Assembly (NCBI GenBank): GCA_013146195.2
Contig: CM028377.1
Span: 177,608,465-177,672,464, forward strand
Direction: 5' to 3'
Length of the DNA: 64,000 nt
Source: Codonopsis lanceolata
Taxonomy: Eukaryota; Streptophyta; Magnoliopsida; Asterales; Campanulaceae
Part shown: positions 56,296-64,000 of the stretch, in pieces
How the letters are laid out: each line of letters starts with the position of its first letter
Numbering within the stretch: position 1 is the stretch's first letter
The notes under the pieces: model-generated
The model's input: only the letters and a program-made list of their open reading frames with translations
Told to the model about the DNA's origin: nothing
The model's database searches: none
Program-made: the position numbers and the translations under genes

Positions 56296-56303
56296 AAGAA
56301 AAC

Positions 56304-58463
56304 TAAAGGTGGCAAATATAAGCGGGTATGAGCGTTTTTATATGAGTGACGGTCTCAAATGGACGGGAAAATAAGTGTTTACTTAATTACATGGGTATAA
56401 ATGAGCGGACAATAAATGGGCATGAGTGCTCATTTACTCATTAACATACAATTATCAAAAAAATATAATAATTACAAAAAAATCATTTTTTTTTACAAAA
56501 AAGACCTCAAAAATAACAACTAATTATACTACAACTTCCCCACACACCTCAAAAATCTTACCTTAAAATTCATTGAACTGAAACCGAGAGATGTGGAGAT
56601 AATAAAAGCTACATGAATTGAAAATCCTCAAATTGAATTACTATTCCTATAAAGGAAGAAGTCTGATTTTGTCAAATGCTTTCCTCAACTTGAAGAGCTG
56701 CAAATCAGGTACTTTATTGGCTTTTTTAGAGGAACTAATAGCCGAAGATAGAGGAATACCAAGACTTAAGGAGCTTATAGTGAGTTACATGGTCGGTTCT
56801 AAACTTTTGGGGATCCAGAGTAAAAAGAAAAAAGGGCACTTGAAATATTATAAAAATATGATTTTTAGACGAATAATTTTTTGACTTTTCATAATTTAAA
56901 GTATTAAAAATTTATACTACCTACAAACATATAAGAAAAATAAGTATTAAATAATTATTGAAAACTGTTATTTTTCATTTGCTAAAACAATTTGCAATAA
57001 AAAGAATATACTCAATCAAATTTTTTTCTTTTATTTAATTTTGACTTCTGGATGGATATGTTTTTGGTAACATGTGTGCACTATGAATTCAAGTTAGAAA
57101 AATCAAGTGAAAGCTAAGAATTAAACGGACATAAGCAATAAAAATTATAGTCACATTACAATAAAATTTGATTTTTGGTTGAAATATTGATATTATATAC
57201 CCAATGATTATTATAATTGGACATATATTTTAATTTAAGTAATTGTTATTTTTTATAACCCAAATAAAAAATTTGATAGTCAACTAACTTTTTTTGATAA
57301 GTAATTTGGCGAACACAAAATAAAATTAAGATTGAATAACTCTACTGGAGCCGAATTCAAAATATTTATCTTTATATAGTAACTATTTATCTATTAGCTT
57401 CCGAAGTAAATTAAAACATACATAAGTAGTATTGAAGTTGGTAATAAATAAATAAAAATACTTAACCACAACCATTATACTTACAATGCAATTGGAAGAT
57501 AAAGATGAAAGATTATGAAAAAAATTATAAGCGTATTTTTTTAAAATGATTATTTATGTAAACAAAATAATATATGAGATTATTTACCCAAAACGGGGAA
57601 ATATATGATATAATATGCATATTAAAAAAATAAAATTTAATAATTAACCGTACACCCAAAATAAAAAAAAATACAAAAATCAAATCACTACCAATTCATT
57701 GAGCCAACGAACAATTTGCGTACTTCAAATACGTTATTTATTTTATATATAATAAAAATTAGCTTATGTCTATAAAATAAAAAAATGGCCCTCGCGTTTG
57801 CTACGAACTATCTTAGTGTGCTTAGGAATGCGAAGATCTCACCAAGTTGTCTGCCGGCCTCAGCATGATGATTTCCTCGAGCACCTGGTAGGCAAGAACT
57901 CCGATCATTTTAACTGGATCTCCATCGTTCCCAAAATGAACATTTCGTGGACCCAATTTCTCTCTTTCCCCAAATTCGAATGAAACTTTAATTCAAACTG
58001 TTTGACAAAGCACAAGAAATAAATACAGAACAAGATGGTGTTGAGAAATCCCATAAATGACAGTATACAAAGAAAAGTAAAGAAAAAAAAAGAAAATCAG
58101 GAAGGGGCCAGGAGAGAGAGAGATACAGTACCTTGACGGAGAAACGTGGATGAGAGAGATGGAGAGAATTGTGGATTTCGTTGAATGTCCGGACGGAGAT
58201 AACAGAGAAAGCACCAGTTGAGAGATGAAAGAGGGACACTGTTGTCTCACTTGAGGAAGGAACAGACCAAACTAGAGCTCAATTGCGGGAGAGCGCAGAC
58301 ACTTAGATTTTGGTGGGTGCCCATTTAGCCCATTAATTATAATTAATGGTCTCAAATGGGCATGTCCATTTGCGTCCACTTAAAATTTTGAATGTGCACA
58401 TGCCCATTATTTGGTGGGCGGTCAGGACGGGCAAATAGACACGAGCATATATTGCTACCTCTA
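56304..58463. mobile_element. Non-autonomous hAT element, 2160 bp
   Basis: Ends TAAAGGTGGCAAATATA and, inverted, TATATTGCTACCTCTA. Flanked by AAGAAAAC (56296-56303) and AGGAAAAC (58464-58471), an 8-bp duplication with one change. Subterminal GGTCTCAAATGG motifs occur at both ends (about 56352 and 58350). It holds no transposase; an 88-codon ORF (56618-56884, LEELIAEDRGIPRLKELIVS) and a 61-codon ORF near 57798 are unassigned and may be captured fragments. Confidence 0.8.
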
Positions 58464-58471
58464 AGGAAAAC

Positions 58472-58958
58472 CCATCGTTTTTCGATTGACTATGAAATGT
58501 TTTATATTTGACGATATAAAATTTTCTCACTGTTACCAAATATCAAAAAAATAATTAAAAAAAATTATAGTCTAGTCCTTCAAAATGAAATACATAGACA
58601 TTGGATCCACCAACGAGTAGCTGCTACGTGGTTCATAGCTCGAATCGGTGAATTGACATTGCCTCGAAAGTTTAAGTTATAAGGTAGAGTTGGTGTTGAC
58701 AAAGTGTGAGGTCTCTGGTTAGGACAATACTACTCCGTTGTTCGTTCCCATGCATCTTGGGACAAAAAAGAGACTAGTAAGAAAGCCTTATAGGGAAAAC
58801 CAATTGTTCTGGTTCAATGAGTCATGAAAAAAGCATTTTCCCAGAAAATAAGGATTGTTATTTCTGTTAGCAATGCAAGTATTTGTATTTATGTTAACCA
58901 CATCAGCCTAGAACCCTAAACATTAGCCAAAAAAATTCCTATCAAGAAATTTCAAAAC
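58472..58958. other. Upstream region of the BAHD gene
   Basis: Contains no ORF of note. No unambiguous TATA box was found. The hAT element ends about 495 bp before the start codon, so it may lie within the gene's promoter. Confidence 0.4.
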
Positions 58959-60414
58959 ATGGCTCCTGATCAAGTTTCATTCATCTGCAAAACAACAGCA
59001 ATCAGCACCAAGCCAGTGCCACCCCGAAAATCTGTCCCATTGTCTGTTTTTGACCGTGTAATGGAACACAAACACCTACGGATCGTGCTCTATTATCGGT
59101 CTTGTTTGACAGAGGCAGGGGAGCTGACAAGAACACTAAGAGAGTCTCTCTCTCAAGTGCTCTCGAATTTTCATGTGATGACCGGACGGTTACTGAGAAC
59201 ACCCGAAGATCAATGGACAGTCAAGTGTAATGACGCCAGAGTAAGGATGGTGGAAGCAAGGGCAAAAGGAAGTGTGGAGGAGTGGTTAAAAAAGGCTGAT
59301 AGAGAAAATGAACTTAACCTTGTTCATTGGGAGGAAATGTATGATAACCCCTATTTTTGGTCTACCATTTATGTTCAGGTGAAAAAAAAATAACATTTGT
59401 GTTTGCTTATAAAAGTATGAATTTTGAGTTTTTTTTTTTTTTGTAATACATTTTTCAATAATTGATTCTCTAAATTTTCAGATCACAGAATTTGAACAAG
59501 GGGGTCTAGCAATCGGATTGAGCTGCACTCACCTACTCGCTGATCCAATTTCTGCCACGGTGTTCATCAAAGCGTGGGCCGACACAACCTTATTAGGCGG
59601 AAAAATGAGATCTCCGCCATTGTTCCACCTCTTGCCACCACGAAGACCCTTCAATACAAACATCAACCACAAACCTGACACCTACTTAATCAATCACTAC
59701 AAATCCTTATGGAAGAAAATAGAACTAGTGTCAGCCCTACATCATACAACTGTCACCCTAGCATTTTCGAGTGAAATGGTTCAATCCTGCACGGTCATGG
59801 CTAGGCCTCAAGGTGCACGCGAAGGGCTAACCCAAATGCCTTTCCAAGCACTAGTCGCGCTATTTTGGGTTTGTATAAGCAAAGTTAAAGGAAAGAAACA
59901 TGGTTTAACAAACATGTCGTTGTCGTTAGATATGAGGAAGATTTTAGGATTAGACAAAGACTTTTTTGGAAATTGCATGGTTCATAACAACGTTCAAGTA
60001 GAGAGTCAAGAGGCCAAAAACGAAGCTTTATCAAAAGCAGCTACTGCAATAAGAGAACTGGTAAAAATGATCAATAGTGATGGGATCATGGACTTGATCG
60101 AATGGTTGGAAATCAACGATCGTGACCAACGCCTTCCGGTGATCTATGGCCATGATCATTTGGTTTGTGTTAACTTAGAGGATGTAGGGTCGTATGAGGC
60201 CATATTTGAAAACGGTTTCGAGCCAATCCATGCTTCTTATAACATCGAACCGACAGCGGGAGAAGGCCAGGTGTTGATTCTTCCATCACGGGTGAGCGAG
60301 GGTATGTTTAGCAGGGTGGTTATGGTTACACTTCCAGAGGATAAAATTGTCAAGCTCTTGGAAGATGATCTTCTCTTGCAATTTTCACCAACTATCCTAG
60401 GAGAAATTAAATGA
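58959..60414 (+). CDS. BAHD-family acyltransferase-like protein, CER26/CER2-like
   Basis: Two exons, 58959-59378 and 59482-60414, joined in phase 0 across a 103-bp intron (CAG/GTGAAA ... TTTTCAG/ATC). They give 450 residues, normal for BAHD proteins. The start has a good context (AAAACATGG). The BAHD motif HxxxD is present as HLLAD at residues 157-161. The second family motif DFGWG is absent: the equivalent C-terminal stretch reads ENGFEPIHAS. VEEWL, IYVQ and GGLAIGLS segments resemble ECERIFERUM 26/2, which assist very-long-chain fatty acid elongation for cuticular wax at the endoplasmic reticulum and also lack DFGWG. A true acyltransferase with a decayed motif is the alternative. No stop, frameshift or odd splice site. 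This is the only convincingly intact gene in the window. Confidence 0.82.
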
Positions 60415-61281
60415 AGAGGCTGAAGTGATAGCCTGTTGAATCCAAGCCCAGCACAATTATGGGCTTATCTATTGGGCTTTTCAACCCAAAATCTTTTAGT
60501 TGTTCTAACTTATAAAGTCTTCAGGACTGGCCCATCCATTTCAATTTTAGTGAAAAGACAAAAAGGCCTTTGTTGCGATTTCCTCTTTTTATCCAAAATG
60601 AATTTCTATGCATAAATTTCATAAAATCTATATATTTATAATGACAAAGGTATATTTCTCCCTCCAAAATCATACTTTAAAATTTTTGACTTTTGAGTTA
60701 TCATTCTATTTCTCTCTCTCTCCTGTCTTCTCCATATTTTCTTATCATCACCACCATCTCTTCTCTTTTAATTACGTTTAAACATTTTTCTCTCTTTAAA
60801 CAAAAAAATAGTAACTAAAACAAAAATAATAGTTTCGAAATCAATAAAACAAAAATATAAGAGGTTAGTAAAATAAAAATAATTTATGGAACAAGCCACT
60901 ATAAAAATATAAGTTACATAATCAACAAAACAAAAATAATTTAATAAGGAGGTCAGTAAAATAAAATAATTTACGGAACAAAAGTTTTTTAAAAAATCTT
61001 ATAAAAAAGTAAAACAAAAATATGTTATTAAAATAAAAATATTTGATGAAACAAAAATAATAGCTACGGAGTCAATAAAACAAAAACAATTTAAACTGAG
61101 GTTACTAAAATAATTTCGTTATTTTTTATTTTAGTTTATTTTCTTATCAGAAATTTATTTATTCATAAAATACAAATATAATTTAATAAAAGTAATCATT
61201 CAAAATGAAGAACTTATTTGAGTTCAAATTTTATTTGTAGGGCGGAAAAAATTCAAGTTTGTTTGAAGACATTCAGAGTTT
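60415..61281. other. 3' flank with degenerate AACAAAAATAAT repeats
   Basis: 60790-61110 repeats variants of AAAACAAAAATAAT joined to TCAATAAAAC or GTCAGTAAAAT at irregular spacing. It may be part of the Helitron whose helicase end follows at 61282. No gene was seen. Confidence 0.5.
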
Positions 61282-61593
61282 TTGAATAATATAAAGTGTT
61301 CAAGGTTATCAGGTCGTGAATTGACACTTAAAATTGGTGTTCCAGTAATGCTATTGAGAAACATTGATCATGCTGCATGGTTGTTCAATGGAAGAAGACT
61401 AAGCATCATAAATCTTGGGGATCATATTATTGAAACAAATTTTTTGAAAGGAAGCAATGTTGGAGAAAATGGTTTTATCCTAAAATTGTCATTAACTCCA
61501 TCTGACGTAAGACAGTCTTTTATGTTCCAAAGAAAACAATTATTATTGCTGGTATCATATATAATAACAATTAACAAGTGTCAAAGTCAATAA
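61282..61593 (+). pseudogene. PIF1-like Helitron helicase, C-terminal fragment
   Basis: GVPVMLLRNIDHAAWLFNGR, then GDHIIETNFLKGSNVGENGF and LSLTPSDVR, then FQRKQ...TINKCQSQ, follow the C-terminal helicase motifs of plant Helitron Rep/Hel proteins (usual forms GVPVMLLRNID, LTPSD, TINKSQGQ). The final motif has Cys for Ser. Only about 100 residues remain; the Rep domain and ATPase motifs are missing. Non-functional. Confidence 0.85.
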
Positions 61594-61848
61594 TTACATG
61601 TAGACGTAAGTCTCTTTTTAAAGAAACTAGATATTGATATGCGGTGAAAATGACAAACCAACTAATAAGATAATAAATATTGTGTATAAGGAATTTTTTT
61701 AGAATATATAATGATTAGTGATATACTTATGTGTAATTGCTAATAAACCGATTATTCTTATTTTATCTTTTAAGATTTTTTATCCTCTTTATTTTGTTTA
61801 TATACAATTTAGTTAACGTGCATTTAACGCACGAGTTAAAAAAACTAG
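61282..61848 (+). mobile_element. Helitron 3' end with helicase remnant
   Basis: The helicase C-terminal fragment is followed 250 bp later by a hairpin CGTGC-ATTTAAC-GCACG (61817-61833), AGTTAAAAAAA, and CTAG at 61845-61848, then T. Hairpin plus CTRR plus T is the Helitron 3' terminus. The left end was not located. The terminus matches the small Helitron in copy B, so this may be a relic of its autonomous partner. Confidence 0.82.
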
Positions 61849-61926
61849 TTGGTCATAAAATGCCTTTACTAAAATCAACCGATATAGAATGGGCTGACAA
61901 TTTAGTTTCCTTTTTATTGTTTTAGT

Positions 61927-62733
61927 TGGTTAGGAAGTCTTTTATTTTGGCAACTAGAATAGGATTTATTTTAAGTAACATAGTCAAATTATGATTTCTT
62001 TTCCTCCAAGTTTAGGAGTTCTTTTCTTATTAGAATTATGATATTTTGTAAGCCTTTATAAGGCACATTAATTTCATTAATAAAGGAGATTTGGATTTTT
62101 AAGAAAAGAAGTGATTTTTTCAAGAACAAGGTTGTTCTTTTCAAACCGATTTATTCTTCTTAAGGTGAAAGCCAAGAGGGAATTGATCATCGGGATTCTT
62201 TACGTTAGGTGAGTGAAGCCTAACCGGTGAGCCCGTTTCTGTCCTTTTATTTTCTTTAGTTTCATGGCATCTTGTGTTCTAACGAAACGTGGGGGTTGTT
62301 TTGCTAATCCTTGGTAGATTCGGCCTAGGATAAGTAATTCAGGTGTGGGGGTCTTTATTTTCGTTTTGGGTAGTTCATAGACCGTTTCTAGGACTGATTT
62401 GGGGTAGCTTGAACATCAAAAATGTGTACTGCTTAGGGCTGATTGGTAGGTAACGTTGGGCAGCTTGTGTGCATTGCTCGAAGTGGTTGAAGTTGGGCAG
62501 TGAGTTCACGGGTTGTTGGTGTAAGGGTTGGGCAGATTATTACCTTGTAATACCATCATAAACAAGGTTAGGTTTTGGGGAAAAACTTGTAAGAGAATTC
62601 ATTATTATTATCAAGCAGATTGTAGAGGGTTTGAGCAGGTTTTTGGGGTTGTTTTGGAGAGCAATTGTTCGGCCATAGGGATGTCTGAAATTGCTTGGGT
62701 AGATTATGATTCCAGGCATTCGTATACGTATCA
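61927..62733 (+). repeat. Probable 5' LTR of an LTR retrotransposon
   Basis: Starts TGGTTAGGAAG and ends GTATACGTATCA, two bases before a tRNA-Met PBS. CTTTATAAGGC near 62053 is a good TATA box. The LTR is about 807 bp. The left boundary is inferred, because the partner LTR is outside the window. Confidence 0.6.
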
Positions 62734-62735
62734 AG

Positions 62736-62747
62736 TGGTATCAGAGC
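62736..62747 (+). other. Primer binding site (initiator tRNA-Met)
   Basis: TGGTATCAGAGC is the standard plant retrotransposon PBS complementary to the 3' end of initiator tRNA-Met. Confidence 0.88.
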
Positions 62748-62782
62748 AAAGGCATCCACGGATTCCAACTTCGTGGACGATC

Positions 62783-63654
62783 ATGGAAGACAACGGAACA
62801 TGGATCGATCAAGAAATACGAAGCTTGTGACGTGAGGTACAACGGTTGACCAAGCAGGATTGTGAGGCACGGCTGCCACACAAAAATATGGTGAATAAGG
62901 CAGCAGCTTCAAAGGTTTTTTGTGGCTCCAAAACATTTTCTAGGGCTGCAAATTCAAAGGCGTTTTATGACTATGATCCAGGGTCACTTTCCACTGTCTC
63001 TTCTTATCCTTTCGATTGCTATAAATGTGAAGGTAATGGTTACCCCTCATCCGAATGTTCCTTTGGAAAAGTATTGATGTTAGAAGAAATTGATGAGTTA
63101 AAGTTGCAACGTGAAGAGGAAAAGCGAGCCAAAGAAAAAGCAAGAGGAAGAAGAAGAAGAAAGACGTGTAAAAGAAAAGGTTGAAAAGGAAAAAGAAGAA
63201 AGGTTTGCCAAAGAACAACGAGAAAAAGAAGAAGAAAAGAGACTTGAGCAAGAAGAACATGAAAGAGGAAGGGAAATTTGCAAAGGAAGTACATGATAAA
63301 TAAGAAATAGTGGAACAAGAAGAGAATGAGAAGCTTGAACAAAAACGACTTGAAGAAGAGAAAATCAAAAAGGAGGAAGAAGATAGGATGCTAGAGATGG
63401 TTTATGAACAATTGAAGGCTTTCCATGACAATGAAGATCCAAATCCTTTGACATTAAGGATTTCAAATTCAGATTTAAAAATATTTCCTTTGGAAGAGAG
63501 GGCTGATGTTTTGTCGCAAGGAAAACAGCCTAGGATCGAACTTAAAGCCAACAATGGGAAGCTACAACTCCATAAATCGAAGTATGCCAAGGTATGTTAC
63601 GTTACCATTCAATTTCGAGTGCTTGGACAGATTTTGGTGACCGTTTGCATATGA
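62783..63654 (+). pseudogene. gag-like ORF with altered zinc knuckle and Glu/Lys-rich coiled coil, broken
   Basis: An ATG at 62783 (MEDNGTWIDQEIRSL) meets TGA after 15 codons. It continues from 62846 to a CYKCEGNGYPSSEC knuckle near 63017, where the His of CCHC is Tyr, which would weaken zinc binding. A strongly charged KEEE/EKEK stretch (63100-63400, coiled-coil-like) follows across two frame changes, then 63310-63654 with a more ordinary composition. No usual gag core is seen between the start and the knuckle, so the element may be a deletion derivative. Confidence 0.6.
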
Positions 63655-64000
63655 TGGAAGGAAAAACGAGTTGTCATACCAATATGGGCCTTGCACGGTT
63701 TTAAACCACCTTGGGAGGAAAATTGGAAGGAAGGAGAGACGAGTATAAGGGCTACAGTTAGGCACGATAAAAATAGGAAGAAGGATTCAATGCTACAAAG
63801 AAGCATGTGTGAAGAATCAAGAAAAAATACGGGTAACAAGGTGTGCTTGGGAACTCTATTTACACAAGGCAAAGAAAAAACAAATTACACGGGTTCTTGG
63901 GCAGCAAGAAATCTGGAATTTCCGACAGCACAAGATCTTGTATGGTCAGATTATGAAGGAGGAATGAATTTGAAGAAAGAAAGGGGTGCACGGTTTGGGA

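Larger units (their letters stand above)
62736..64000 (+). mobile_element. LTR retrotransposon internal region, 5' part
   Basis: Runs from the PBS to the window end. Contains only a gag-like coding region with charged repeats and no pol domain within the window, so its superfamily is not settled; the zinc knuckle wording favours Ty3/gypsy. 63655-64000 is plus-strand sequence without a recognised domain. Confidence 0.65.

Noticed and set aside
57988..58250. Minus-strand ORFs of about 85 codons
   Set aside because: Two overlapping frames are open in a CT-rich stretch inside the hAT element. No motif was seen.
60790..61110. Satellite array
   Set aside because: Repeats of AACAAAAATAAT are irregular in spacing and only about 300 bp long, so simple low-complexity DNA is the better description.
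62940..63368. Minus-strand Phe/Ser-rich ORFs up to 142 codons
   Set aside because: They are the opposite strand of the Glu/Lys-rich gag-like region.

Overview
This window is nuclear DNA of a eudicot plant, dense in transposable elements. The evidence is AT-rich intergenic sequence, introns with plant GT/AG junctions, Athila- and Tat-lineage Ty3/gypsy retrotransposons, several MITE families, Helitrons, Mutator-like elements, and one intact BAHD-family gene. I cannot place it below eudicot; an asterid is a guess. Two 100-N assembly gaps (11265-11364 and 42400-42499) limit what can be said about order.

Layout. 1-11264: a nest of one Athila-type family. A minus-strand copy (1-4473) meets a truncated plus-strand copy (4474-8092) head to head. 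The plus copy is interrupted by a solo LTR (5221-6504) with a 5-bp target duplication. Next come a minus-strand Tat-lineage fragment (8096-10045) and a partial Athila LTR (10543-11121). 11365-22932: a nearly complete plus-strand Athila element with PBS, gag, protease, RT, RNase H, integrase, a third ORF and a full 3' LTR, all broken by frameshifts. 22933-26777: long LTR-like noncoding sequence of unclear family.

27325-37075 (copy A) and 43345-51624 (copy B) are two direct copies of one segment, separated by a minus-strand Tat element (37076-42399, with a plus-strand antisense ORF region) and an N gap. Each copy holds a small minus-strand spliced transcription unit with a membrane-helix ORF and a Pack-MULE carrying a broken subtilase fragment. 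The copies differ by clean transposon insertions: two hAT MITEs and a Tourist MITE only in A; a Helitron, a 129-bp foldback MITE and another MITE only in B; and one MITE in opposite orientations. They may be a true duplication or two haplotypes scaffolded in tandem.

51625-64000: the most gene-like part. It holds a small minus-strand gene of unknown function (52408-52927), a Mutator-like element just upstream of it, a 2.2-kb hAT element, an intact two-exon CER26-like BAHD gene (58959-60414), the 3' end of a Helitron with helicase remnant, and the 5' part of an LTR retrotransposon primed by initiator tRNA-Met.

Most notable signals: (1) paired 18-bp palindromes ahead of a TATATATA box occur both in the Athila LTR and directly upstream of its third ORF, suggesting a duplicated promoter; (2) the head-to-head gag arms could form a long hairpin RNA; (3) several precise occupied/empty transposon site pairs between copies A and B.
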